Shown here: positions 1-7,215 of the stretch, in pieces | How positions within the stretch are numbered: position 1 is the stretch's first letter | How the letters are laid out: the number at the start of each line of letters is the position of its first letter | Source: a bacterium | GTDB lineage: Bacteria > Patescibacteriota > Minisyncoccia > UBA6257 > GWB1-50-10 | Length of the DNA stretch: 21,139 bases | NCBI GenBank assembly: GCA_021814805.1 | Contig: JAKAHT010000006.1 | Location: forward strand, 9,091 to 30,229 | Direction of reading: 5' to 3' | Program-made: the position numbers and the translations under genes | Notes under the pieces: generated by a model | What the model saw: the letters and a program-made list of their open reading frames with translations, nothing else | Databases searched by the model: none | Told to the model about the DNA's origin: nothing

Positions 1-1331
1 TTTTTTCCGACCGGAATTGATACGGCCGGCAATCCGGCCAAGTTGGCCGGGATAGTAAATACGTCCGAAAGATACATTTGAATAGGATCGCCCGACTTTT
101 CCCCTATCTTAAACGGCGGGGTGGGAGTAACAGGTGAAAGAATAACATCAACTTCTTTAAATGCCTCATCGAAATCATTTTTTATAAGGTTCCTGACTTT
201 TTGGGCTTTGGCGTAATAAGCGTCATAATAGCCGGCCGACAAAACGAACGTGCCTAAAAGTATTCTTCTTCTTACCTCGTCTCCAAAACCCTCTCCCCTA
301 TTTTCCAGATAAGTATCGATGAGCGACTTGGAATTCACATTCCTAGAATATCTTATCCCGTCGAAGCGTGCTAAATTGGAACTCACTTCAGCCGGCATAA
401 TTATGTAGTAACAAGAAAGAGCGTATTTGGTGTGCGGCAGACTTATTTCTTTGAATTGAAAGCCTAATTTCTTGAACCTTTCTATAGCTGACAAAACGCC
501 CTCCTCCACCTCTTTGCTCAATCCGGATATGAAATACTCTTTGGGCAGGCCTATTTTCAAATTATTTACCTTCTCGGCGGACATTATTTCTTCATAAACG
601 TATTCAACCGTCGTGGAATCCAATTCGTCTTTGCCGCAAATATTCTTGAAGATTAATTCCGCATCTTCCACGGTCTTCGTGATGGGACCTATTTGGTCCA
701 AACTTGAAGCCATAGCAATGAGGCCGGACCTCGAAACCGTGCCATAAGTAGGTTTAAGGCCGACTACACCGCAAAAGGCTGCCGGCTGTCTTATGGATCC
801 GCCAGTGTCCGACCCCAAAGATGCGAGAGCCATGCCTGAGGCCACGGCCGCAGCCGAGCCGCCGGAAGAACCTCCCGGCACTCTTTCCAAATCACGCGGG
901 TTTTTAGTTATCAAGAAAGCTGAGTTTTCGGTCGAAGAACCCATGGCAAATTCATCCATATTGGCCTTACCCAAAAATATCGCCCCGGCATCTCGGAGTT
1001 TCTTTATGACCGTCGCATCGTAAGAAGCCACATAGTTTTTCAATATTTTGGAGGCGGCTGTGGTTTTAAATCCCTCTACGAGCATATTATCTTTGAGGGC
1101 CAACGGCACTCCGAAAACGCCTCTTGAAAGCTTCTCTTCTTCGGGAAGCGAATCCAATTTCTTCGAATCATCAATCGACTCTTTTTCAAAAACATCCAGA
1201 TAGGCCCCGATTTCCCTGTTCTTTTTGTTTATTTCCCCGATAAAACCAGCAACCACTTCCGACACAGAAAACTCTTTATTCAAGAGGCCTTCTTTTAATG
1301 ATTTTATCGTTAAATTTTTAAAATCTGTCAT
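1..1331 (-). CDS. gatA: Glutamyl-tRNA(Gln) amidotransferase subunit A, C-terminus cut by window edge
   Basis: This is the amidase subunit of GatCAB, which releases ammonia from glutamine so that misacylated Glu-tRNA(Gln) (or Asp-tRNA(Asn)) can be amidated in the cytoplasm. I translated 443 codons from the ATG at 1331 without a stop. The frame is open at base 1 after 'LPAVSIPVGK', so roughly 40-50 C-terminal residues are missing relative to the usual 480-490. The amidase-signature triad is visible: Lys80 in GVPLALKDN, cis-Ser155 in PGGSSGGSAAAV, and nucleophile Ser179 in GSDTGGSIR. It starts 8 bp after the gatC stop, so the two genes are co-transcribed. No GatB gene is in the window. No SD is visible before the ATG. 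The identification is secure. Confidence 0.97.
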   Translation of the reverse strand, partial: MTDFKNLTIKSLKEGLLNKEFSVSEVVAGFIGEINKKNREIGAYLDVFEKESIDDSKKLDSLPEEEKLSRGVFGVPLALKDNMLVEGFKTTAASKILKNYVASYDATVIKKLRDAGAIFLGKANMDEFAMGSSTENSAFLITKNPRDLERVPGGSSGGSAAAVASGMALASLGSDTGGSIRQPAAFCGVVGLKPTYGTVSRSGLIAMASSLDQIGPITKTVEDAELIFKNICGKDELDSTTVEYVYEEIMSAEKVNNLKIGLPKEYFISGLSKEVEEGVLSAIERFKKLGFQFKEISLPHTKYALSCYYIIMPAEVSSNLARFDGIRYSRNVNSKSLIDTYLENRGEGFGDEVRRRILLGTFVLSAGYYDAYYAKAQKVRNLIKNDFDEAFKEVDVILSPVTPTPPFKIGEKSGDPIQMYLSDVFTIPANLAGLPAVSIPVGK

Positions 1332-1339
1332 ATCGGGCG

Positions 1340-1621
1340 TTAAAAAACCGGCGGAACCTTGAGATATCCTTCTTCCGAATCCGGAAATTCGGCTATAGCT
1401 TTTTTACCGTCCAAAACATTCCGAGCTTCGTCTTCTCTCCAGACATTCGAGGAAAACGTGCCCCCGTTCATAGGCTTAACACCCTCGGTGTCCACCTCCT
1501 TCAATTCTTCGAAATGATTCAAAATACCTCCCAAATCCTTGAGTAATTTTTCTTCCTCATCTTCCTTGAGTTTAATTCTCGAAAGATCGGCTAACTTTTC
1601 CAAGTCTTTCTTTACCAACAT
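1340..1621 (-). CDS. gatC: Glutamyl-tRNA(Gln) amidotransferase subunit C
   Basis: This is the small GatCAB subunit that wraps around GatA and stabilises the GatA-GatB pair. It has 93 residues from the ATG at 1621, normal for the family. It begins MLVKKDLEKLADLSRIKL, the usual first helix, and ends with the family pattern WREDEAR...FPDSEEGYLKVPPVF. A longer reading from a TTG at 1657 would overlap the end of ligA and add 12 residues the family lacks, so I chose 1621. It lies 22 bp after ligA and 8 bp before gatA. There is no SD, but a TTGGCA-18-TATAAT promoter ends 6 nt before the ATG, so gatC may be translated from a leaderless transcript. Confidence 0.93.
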   Translation of the reverse strand: MLVKKDLEKLADLSRIKLKEDEEEKLLKDLGGILNHFEELKEVDTEGVKPMNGGTFSSNVWREDEARNVLDGKKAIAEFPDSEEGYLKVPPVF

Positions 1622-1627
1622 AGAAAG

Positions 1628-1657
1628 ATTATAAAGTAATACGCTATTTCCTGCCAA
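1628..1657 (-). promoter_or_regulatory. Predicted sigma-70-type promoter for gatCA
   Basis: On the minus strand TTGGCA (1657-1652) and TATAAT (1633-1628) are separated by 18 bp, a five-of-six and a perfect match to the bacterial consensus. The -10 box ends 6 nt before the gatC ATG, so transcription would begin at or within about one base of the start codon. The -35 box overlaps the end of ligA. This would free the gatCA pair from the upstream pilus/ligA transcript. It is inferred from sequence only. Confidence 0.55.
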
Positions 1658-3746
1658 TCAACTTCTTTAATTCCCCTTCATTCAATATTTTTATCCCCAA
1701 TTTCTTAGCTTTATCTAATTTAGAGCCGGGATTGTCGCCAGCCACGACGTAAGATGTCTTCGAAGAAACGCTCTCGGAAATTTCTCCTCCTACGGCTCTC
1801 AATATATCCTTGGCTTCCTCGCGGGACATAGAAGACAAGGTGCCGGTTAAGACAAAGGTTTGTCCTCTGAATTTTTTGTTTTTCTCTGATGGTTTTATTT
1901 TTTCTATTTCCACTCCTGATTTCTCCAATTTCTCCAAAAATTTTATGTTCTTTTCGCTACGAAACCAGTCATGAACACTTTTAGCAACAATGGGCCCGAT
2001 ATCTGAAATATTTTGCAAATCATCCAATGACATTTTCGAGAATGCCCTTAAAACATCTCCTGGTTTTGAAATTTGAAATTTGAAATTTGAAATCTCATGC
2101 GATAGCACGATGGCTGTTTCTTCGCCTATATGGAGAATACCTAAGGCATAAAGAAATCTGGGCAAGCTTATTTTTTTCTTTTCATTCACCTCTTTCATTA
2201 AATTCTCGGCCGATTTTTCACCGAACCTCTGAAGCACTTCTATATCCCCCTCTTTCAGTTCGAAGATATCGGCCGCATCCGAAATCAAACCCTCGTCCAA
2301 AAATCTGTCTATTATTTTTGGTCCCAAACCTCTGATGTCAAAGGCGGCTCTCGAAACAAAATGATAAAGTGACTCTTTGTGCTTGGCTCCGCAGTTGGCA
2401 TTGGAACATTTTGACAAAGCCCCTTCTTTTACGACCCGCCCCCCGTCAACTGGGCACAGGGACGGCATCCTGAACGGCCGCTCATTTCCCGTCCTCAGAT
2501 CTTTTAAAACGGAAGTTATTTGAGGTATCACATCTCCGGCCCTTGAAACTATGACGGTATCGCCGACCCTAACATCCAGCCTTTTAACTTCATCTTCGTT
2601 GTGAAGGGTGGCATGGCTTATAGTGACCCCGCCGACCACGACCGGTTCCATTTCGGCGACCGGCGTCAAGACTCCGGTCCTGCCCACCTGAACCTTTATA
2701 TCCAAAATCCTGGTAGTAGCCTCTTTGGGAGAAAACTTGTAAGCTATGGCGCCCCTCGGAGCCTTACCGGCCACCCCGGCCCTCTCGAATAATTCATTAT
2801 CGTTAATTATGACGACCGTCCCGTCTATTTCGTATGGGATTTCTCCCCGGTGATCGGCCCAATAATCTCTGAATTCAAAGACTTTTTTCAGTGAATTTAC
2901 TCCCTTATTATGCGGGTTTGTTTTAAATCCGAGAGCTTTTAAGATCAAGTGCTCTTCTTCGTGAAACTCTTGGCCCAAATCGGTAAAAAGTGCATATTGA
3001 AACGAGTCCAGTTTTCTTGAAGCGGTTATCTTGGGATCCAGTTGCCTTATCGACCCGGCGGCGATATTTCTAGGATTGGCATAAATCTTTTCCCCTTTTT
3101 TCGCCTGTTCTTTATTTATTCTTTCAAATTCATTCTTGGTCAAAAAGGCCTCTCCTCTCACCACCAAATGATCCGGTTTTAAATTGTATTTTCTCGGATC
3201 AACACCCATTTTTTTTAAATTCAAAGCCGCTTCTTCAGGCGGCAAGAGATTAAGAGGAATAGCTTCTATGGTTCTTAAATTTTGAGTGACATCCTCGCCT
3301 ACCGTACCGTTTCCCCTTGTCGATCCCTGAACCAAAACACCCTTTTCATAAACAAGCTCTATAGCCAATCCGTCGATCTTGAGTTCACAGTAGAAAGTGG
3401 CGAAATTTTTACCAGAATTTTCCACTTTCCGGCCCAAGAAATTCTCCAAACGGGAAAACCAGGATGACATATCTTCTTCCGAAAAAGCATCATCGAAAGA
3501 AATCATGGGACGCTCATGAGAAACTTTTTTGAAAGATTTAAGCGGCTTACCCTCCACCCTTTGAGTCGGAGAATCGGGCGTTAAGAATTCCGGGAATTCA
3601 TATTCTAAATTAAAAAGTTCCTTTTTCAATGAATCCAGGGCCTCTGGAGAAATAAGCTCCTTATCCAAAACATGGTAAGCGTATCTGTACTTATTTATTT
3701 CTTTTTTTAATTTTTCAATCCTGTTTTTTGCCTCTGCTTTCGTCAT
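1644..3746 (-). CDS. ligA: NAD-dependent DNA ligase LigA
   Basis: It seals nicks in replication and repair using NAD+. It has 700 residues, slightly above the usual 670. Domains in order: Ia and adenylation (about 1-340) with catalytic Lys123 in CELKIDGLAIE and the GSTRGNGTVGEDVT motif; OB fold (about 340-425, KVQVGRTGVLTPVA); zinc finger (431-452); helix-hairpin-helix (about 470-600); BRCT (627-700, TFVLTGTLSSM). Two features are odd. The zinc finger reads CPVDGG, so the second of four metal-binding Cys is Asp434, with Cys431, Cys447 and Cys452 retained. A short insert at about 551-563 (ISNFKFQISKPGD) in the HhH domain is encoded by a 7-bp tandem repeat. The gene follows the minor pilin genes with only an 8 bp gap, an unusual setting for a housekeeping ligase. 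No SD precedes the ATG. Confidence 0.97.
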   Translation of the reverse strand: MTKAEAKNRIEKLKKEINKYRYAYHVLDKELISPEALDSLKKELFNLEYEFPEFLTPDSPTQRVEGKPLKSFKKVSHERPMISFDDAFSEEDMSSWFSRLENFLGRKVENSGKNFATFYCELKIDGLAIELVYEKGVLVQGSTRGNGTVGEDVTQNLRTIEAIPLNLLPPEEAALNLKKMGVDPRKYNLKPDHLVVRGEAFLTKNEFERINKEQAKKGEKIYANPRNIAAGSIRQLDPKITASRKLDSFQYALFTDLGQEFHEEEHLILKALGFKTNPHNKGVNSLKKVFEFRDYWADHRGEIPYEIDGTVVIINDNELFERAGVAGKAPRGAIAYKFSPKEATTRILDIKVQVGRTGVLTPVAEMEPVVVGGVTISHATLHNEDEVKRLDVRVGDTVIVSRAGDVIPQITSVLKDLRTGNERPFRMPSLCPVDGGRVVKEGALSKCSNANCGAKHKESLYHFVSRAAFDIRGLGPKIIDRFLDEGLISDAADIFELKEGDIEVLQRFGEKSAENLMKEVNEKKKISLPRFLYALGILHIGEETAIVLSHEISNFKFQISKPGDVLRAFSKMSLDDLQNISDIGPIVAKSVHDWFRSEKNIKFLEKLEKSGVEIEKIKPSEKNKKFRGQTFVLTGTLSSMSREEAKDILRAVGGEISESVSSKTSYVVAGDNPGSKLDKAKKLGIKILNEGELKKLIGRK
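2065..2092. repeat. Four perfect copies of 7-bp unit TTTGAAA inside ligA
   Basis: The plus strand reads TTTGAAA four times without a mismatch. On the coding (minus) strand this encodes part of SNFKFQIS inside the ligase HhH domain. Because 7 is not a multiple of 3, the repeat cycles through frames, giving an alternating F/K/Q/I/S/N peptide. NFKFQISNFK-type peptides recur in unrelated proteins of Parcubacteria genomes as I recall them, so this may be a dispersed element rather than slippage. Only one locus is visible here. Confidence 0.85.
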
Positions 3747-3754
3747 AAATGATC

Positions 3755-4183
3755 TTACGGAGAATAAGTATTACTCAAATCAAAGAAGCGCTCGACCACC
3801 CTTTCGGCTCCGTTGGCAAATCCGTAACTCGTAACCTGAAACTGGGTGGGAATATTTACTCCATTCACATTGGAACAAGTCTCCGATATGGACGAGGAAG
3901 CGTATATCCCGCCCGATATATCTGTTTCCACACCGCAAACGCTCATACCAGTACAATGTTCTAAATTAACAGTGTTGTAGTAACAGTAAAGCGAATTCTC
4001 TACGCCGGCATCGGCGGCGAATATGGCCGAAGCCGAGCTTTGTATGTCACCTGATTCCCTGAGCTGATAGAACATAAGAAGTCCCGCTATGGCTGTTCCA
4101 ACAAGAAAAAGTCCGCCCATAAATATGGTGGCAATTATCATAACCTGTCCTCTTGTTTTGTTATTTTTATTTACAGCCGGCAT
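3755..4183 (-). CDS. PilX-like minor pilin / pilus assembly protein
   Basis: This is a protein of 142 residues. A short basic N-terminus (MPAVNKNNKTRG) is followed by a hydrophobic helix at about 14-38 (QVMIIATIFMGGLFLVG), then ASAIFAADAGVENSLYCYY, the pattern seen after the helix in PilX-type N-terminal domains. It lacks the GFTLIE site. If cleaved after Gly12, the mature residue 5 would be Ile instead of the usual Glu. Four Cys occur in the soluble part (YCYYN, EHCTG, SVCGV, ETCSN), enough for two disulfides. It overlaps the preceding PilW-like gene by 17 bp and ends 8 bp before ligA. The PilX assignment rests on position and N-terminal pattern only. It was read from an ATG at 4183. Confidence 0.7.
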   Translation of the reverse strand: MPAVNKNNKTRGQVMIIATIFMGGLFLVGTAIAGLLMFYQLRESGDIQSSASAIFAADAGVENSLYCYYNTVNLEHCTGMSVCGVETDISGGIYASSSISETCSNVNGVNIPTQFQVTSYGFANGAERVVERFFDLSNTYSP

Positions 4184-4787
4184 ATTGCGGATAGCTTGAT
4201 TTTATAAACCTCGGAATATCCTTGGGCAAAACCCTGGAGCTTACCGTGGTTTCGACTGGAATCGAATTTATACCCAGAGGATTGGTGTAACCCGGACTCA
4301 TGGTGAGAAGTATGGTTATTCTCCAAGGATTGCAAGAATTAGCCGGCGAACTTGTGTACATAGTCGGATCGCCTATTTGTTTTTGAGACACTATAAAACA
4401 TAAGTTGGACACATTGACGTTACTCGAGGTTATGGGACTGCCGTTTCTTGTGAGAGATCCGGAGGATAATGAGTAATTTACCGAAGAATTACCGTCCGGA
4501 CTCAAAAATGATATGGAATCAGACCCTACGAGTCCGCTCGACTTGTCTTCAGCGCAATTTAAGGGACCTAACTGAAAGATATACCCGCCCCTCATCTCTC
4601 TCGCCATTTGCTCCAGTGCGGAACTTACGTTGTTTTGCATACCCATAAGGGAAATGAGTCTTCTTTCTCCCTTTATGGAATTTACGAATATACCTACCGC
4701 GACCGTCGCTATTATTATAAAAAGAGACATAGCCACCAAAAGCTCGGCTAAAGTAAAAGCTGAATTTTTAGAATTTTTCTTGATCAT
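4167..4787 (-). CDS. PilW/GspJ-like minor pilin
   Basis: This prepilin-like protein of 206 residues presumably joins a minor-pilin complex that starts or caps the pilus. The N-terminus MIKKNSKNSAFTLAELLVAMSLF... has a class III signal with the +1 Phe and the Glu at +5 (FTLAE). The residue before the cut is Ala rather than the nearly invariant Gly. After the 25-residue helix comes the GspJ/PilW pattern SSALEQMAREMRGGYI. I chose the ATG at 4787 because its ATGA overlaps the PilV-like gene's TGA stop, implying coupled translation. An upstream TTG at 4793 would add only two residues. No SD is visible, and a TATAAT string (4793-4798) before the start lies inside the upstream coding sequence. Confidence 0.78.
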   Translation of the reverse strand: MIKKNSKNSAFTLAELLVAMSLFIIIATVAVGIFVNSIKGERRLISLMGMQNNVSSALEQMAREMRGGYIFQLGPLNCAEDKSSGLVGSDSISFLSPDGNSSVNYSLSSGSLTRNGSPITSSNVNVSNLCFIVSQKQIGDPTMYTSSPANSCNPWRITILLTMSPGYTNPLGINSIPVETTVSSRVLPKDIPRFIKSSYPQYAGCK

Positions 4788-5296
4788 CGCCAATTATAAA
4801 AACGATCTTCCAAGACGACACTCTTGGGGTTGCCTTCTTCAACCCAAGAAACAGTGGAAGATACATCGATTTCACTTCCTCCGTTGCTTGATACGCCGAC
4901 CGACCTCGAAAAAATGGTTGCCGTAACGGGATTTGCAGACTGAAATATACTGTTTTGACCTTCAAAAACTCCTTCTGTCCTGTCGAGTGAAATAGTGCTC
5001 GCTCCATAAGAACCGTTAATGGTTAAATTATCAAACGATACATCGTCATAGGTTCCATCCGTTAAGTTATAATTCCAAGGTAAGGAATTCGCTATATTGG
5101 TATCTATCACATTCTTAACCACCTCTATTCCTTCAGCCGCCAGATAAGTCGCCTGAAACTTGTCTATCACGGAATTATCCACGTTTGACGACCGGTAAAT
5201 CAACTGAAACATACCAAGAAGACCGACGACCACGAGAGCGGCAGCCACCATCGATTCTATTATTAAGCTTCCTTCCTTATTCTTGATAATTTTCAT
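4784..5296 (-). CDS. PilV/GspI-like minor pilin
   Basis: A prepilin-like protein of 170 residues. The N-terminus MKIIKNKEG|SLIIESMVAAALVVV fits prepilin peptidase: a short basic leader, Gly at -1 and Glu at +5 (SLIIE), then a hydrophobic helix to about residue 32. The following LAAEGIEVVKNVID matches the helix-turn region typical of PilV/GspI proteins. Its ATG at 5296 overlaps the FimT-like stop as ATGA, and its own TGA overlaps the next start in the same way. It is one of the few genes here with an SD-like sequence upstream. Order and length place it as the second of four minor pilins. The PilV label is by family pattern, not function. Confidence 0.78.
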   Translation of the reverse strand: MKIIKNKEGSLIIESMVAAALVVVGLLGMFQLIYRSSNVDNSVIDKFQATYLAAEGIEVVKNVIDTNIANSLPWNYNLTDGTYDDVSFDNLTINGSYGASTISLDRTEGVFEGQNSIFQSANPVTATIFSRSVGVSSNGGSEIDVSSTVSWVEEGNPKSVVLEDRFYNWR

Positions 5297-5805
5297 AATG
5301 AAGTAACTCCTCCGTCTGAAGTGACCTCAACCGAGGAAGTGGTATTGCCACCTCCTATCATCAATGTCACTGCCCCACCGTTGGAATTCAAATAAGGCGG
5401 CTCGAAATAAATGCTGGAAGTTGAAACACTCGAGAAGGTCACACCACCGGAAAGAGACAAGCTTTGGATAACCTCATAGTTGGGACTTGAAGGATTATAG
5501 GCTGGTAAAGTTGTCGAAGAATTACAAGAATTTATATCCGGAGCCCGGTAGCCATATATTAAATATGAATTGGTAGGAACTGAAAAATAAACTCCATATC
5601 CGCAAGCCACCCCTCCTCCATAACCTCCCCACTTTTCCAAAGATAAATTTTTAGCTCTTTCCAAAGCTCCCGATATTTTAGCTCGGTCCGAAAATAAGGC
5701 CAGCCGCGTATTCCCGGAATTGGAATAAGCTATGATAATGGTCGAAAGTATGGCGACTATCGCTATAACAACAAGGGTCTCAATGAGGGTAAAACCGCCT
5801 TTCAT
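5293..5805 (-). CDS. FimT/GspH-like pseudopilin
   Basis: A 170-residue pseudopilin. The N-terminus MKGG|FTLIETLVVIAIVAIL has a very short leader and a perfect type IV prepilin site. The helix is followed by SDRAKISGALERAKNLSLEKW, as in GspH/FimT proteins, where an early helix leads into a beta-rich domain. In this cluster it would be the first of the minor pilins (order fimT-V-W-X, as in many T4a systems; a pilY1 homologue is absent). It starts 17 bp after pilD, and that gap holds an extended -10 promoter ending 8 nt before the ATG. No SD is present. Its stop overlaps the next start (ATGA). The start at 5805 is well supported, as the leader allows no shorter choice. Confidence 0.85.
   Translation of the reverse strand: MKGGFTLIETLVVIAIVAILSTIIIAYSNSGNTRLALFSDRAKISGALERAKNLSLEKWGGYGGGVACGYGVYFSVPTNSYLIYGYRAPDINSCNSSTTLPAYNPSSPNYEVIQSLSLSGGVTFSSVSTSSIYFEPPYLNSNGGAVTLMIGGGNTTSSVEVTSDGGVTSL
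5307..5313 (-). promoter_or_regulatory. SD-like GGAGGAG before the PilV-like gene
   Basis: GGAGGAG on the minus strand ends 10 nt before the ATG at 5296. It lies inside the 3' end of the FimT-like gene, consistent with translational coupling. The spacing is slightly long, and part of the match may simply reflect coding sequence. Confidence 0.4.
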
Positions 5806-5813
5806 TACTAACG

Positions 5814-5822
5814 ATTATACCA
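5814..5822 (-). promoter_or_regulatory. Extended -10 promoter (TGGTATAAT) before the FimT-like gene
   Basis: On the minus strand TGGTATAAT fills the gap between the pilD stop and the FimT-like start. Eight nt separate its last T from the ATG at 5805, so the predicted transcript would start at or beside the ATG. A weak -35 (TTAAGC, 17 bp spacing) lies inside pilD. It would drive the minor pilin-ligA block separately. Confidence 0.5.
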
Positions 5823-6719
5823 TTAGAAACCGAAAAGCTTAAAGTATCCAAAAATAATCGAGTGACCTAAAAACATGGTGAGAAAAACTCCCAAGACAAA
5901 AAATGGAGCGTAAGGAATTTTATCTTTCATGCCCTTGGTCTTAAGCAAAAGAAGAAGCGCTCCAAAAAAGCCTCCCGCTATAAAAGATATGGCAACAGCA
6001 AGACCCATGTCTGGCCAACCAAGAACCATACCAGAAGCCAAAGCCAGTTTGACGTCACCAAAACCCATTCCTTTGCCACGACTCAATACAACAAGAAGCA
6101 AGAAGAAAATTCCTCCAATGAGCGATCCCAGCAAGTGGTTCCACAAAACATTTTCAAAAGGTGAAAATATCAAAATGTAATTTTCAAAAAATGATGTCCG
6201 GAAAGGAGCCGGTGAATTGGGATGAAAGAATATTAAAAATGACACGAAAATGCCGACCAAAAAGAGAATTAAATTAAGCTCATCTGGTACCACATAATAT
6301 TTAAAATCTATGAGGGCCACCAAAAGAAAGGTCAATGATATGATGAGCCATAAAAAAACCAGTAAATAATACCAGGAAGGCGCTCCGCCTGTTAAAAAAG
6401 TGCTCTCTGGCACACCATAAAAATTGTTAATAAGGAAAGGTACAAGAGCAAAGAAAAGACCGGTTAATATTTCGGTAAAGGGATAAAAAAATGAGATCCT
6501 TTCTCCACAAGAAGAACATCTACCCCCAAGGAAGATAAAACTTAAGACAGGTATAAGCTCCGATGGCTTAAGTTCTTTGGAACAATGAGGACAATGAGAG
6601 CGACCACTAAGCCTCTTAAAACTAAAAAGGCTTCCTTCGGGATCGTATCTCAATATCAAAACATTAAAGAAACTTCCGAAGGCCAAGCCTAAAATAAAAA
6701 GCAGTATATAAAAAATCAT
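5823..6719 (-). CDS. pilD: Prepilin leader peptidase / N-methyltransferase PilD
   Basis: This membrane aspartyl protease (A24 family) cuts prepilin leaders on the cytoplasmic side and usually methylates the new N-terminus. It has 298 residues from the ATG at 6719. The N-terminal domain has GSFFNVLILR and two zinc-type Cys pairs (CPHC at 43-46, CSSC at 68-71), the feature linked to methyltransferase activity. The catalytic aspartates are Asp138 in LIDFKYYVVPDE and Asp222 in GMGFGDVKLALA (GxGD). About seven or eight hydrophobic segments are visible. A GTG at 6731 would overlap the third pilin gene, so the ATG two bases after its stop is preferred. It sits between its pilin and minor-pilin substrates. 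Confidence 0.96.
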   Translation of the reverse strand: MIFYILLFILGLAFGSFFNVLILRYDPEGSLFSFKRLSGRSHCPHCSKELKPSELIPVLSFIFLGGRCSSCGERISFFYPFTEILTGLFFALVPFLINNFYGVPESTFLTGGAPSWYYLLVFLWLIISLTFLLVALIDFKYYVVPDELNLILFLVGIFVSFLIFFHPNSPAPFRTSFFENYILIFSPFENVLWNHLLGSLIGGIFFLLLVVLSRGKGMGFGDVKLALASGMVLGWPDMGLAVAISFIAGGFFGALLLLLKTKGMKDKIPYAPFFVLGVFLTMFLGHSIIFGYFKLFGF

Positions 6720-6721
6720 AC

Positions 6722-7213
6722 TTAATGGCACGAAGCCGGAGAAGAACCGCTCGTAATACTCGTGTAATCCGGCGAAGCGGTCAAAAACAAAGCCTGACCT
6801 GAACTATCGACACAGTAGTATTGGGTCGTCAAAGCACCGGTCGAAGAATCAGGGACTTGGGTATTCAGTTTGGAAAAGACGACGAAATTTTTATTATTGG
6901 GCGACTTAGCAAGTATAAGTTCACCACCGGTGTTATTTATATCAGTTACGAGCTGGACCAAATCTTGGTTACTGATGGTTGAAAGGTCCGCTCCCGGCGG
7001 AACATTGTCTATGGAATAAGTTATATTGTAAGTCGTCTCAGCCAAGGATCTAACTTGATTCACTTCTTGTATTATCCTCGAATCCTTGGCTTTGTCCCTC
7101 GCCGGCCCCAAAGCTATAAGTAAAATAGAAGAAAGAAGGCCGATTATCGCGACCACGACTAACATTTCAATCAAGGTAAATCCTTTTTTGTTTTTATAGC
7201 TCGAAAAATTCAT
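6722..7213 (-). CDS. Type IV pilin, third tandem copy (diverged)
   Basis: A pilin of 163 residues with leader MNFSSYKNKKG and mature start FTLIEMLVVVAIIGLLSSILL. The following ALGPARDKAKDSRIIQEVNQVRSLAETTY aligns with the two pilins upstream but is clearly diverged. The C-terminus ends with a YYCVDS ... SCH pair of Cys that would close a disulfide-bonded loop as in T4a pilins. The ATG at 7213, two bases after the previous stop, is preferred over a TTG at 7225 that would overlap that gene. Larger size and divergence suggest a distinct role, perhaps a minor or alternative fibre subunit. The gene is followed directly by pilD. Confidence 0.9.
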   Translation of the reverse strand: MNFSSYKNKKGFTLIEMLVVVAIIGLLSSILLIALGPARDKAKDSRIIQEVNQVRSLAETTYNITYSIDNVPPGADLSTISNQDLVQLVTDINNTGGELILAKSPNNKNFVVFSKLNTQVPDSSTGALTTQYYCVDSSGQALFLTASPDYTSITSGSSPASCH

Positions 7214-7215
7214 AT

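Noticed and set aside
793..1023. Open frames on the opposite strand of gatA, ligA, the pilus genes and the surface genes
   Set aside because: They lie antisense to strongly identified genes, have no SD or family features and show low-complexity or composition-driven sequences.
1622..1657. Longer GatC starting at TTG 1657
   Set aside because: It would overlap ligA, add 12 residues absent from the family and ignore the normal GatC N-terminus at 1621.
4793..4798. TATAAT 5 nt before the PilW-like ATG as another leaderless promoter
   Set aside because: It lies inside the coding sequence of the PilV-like gene (Tyr-Asn-Trp codons) and the spacing is too short; the ATGA overlap explains translation better.
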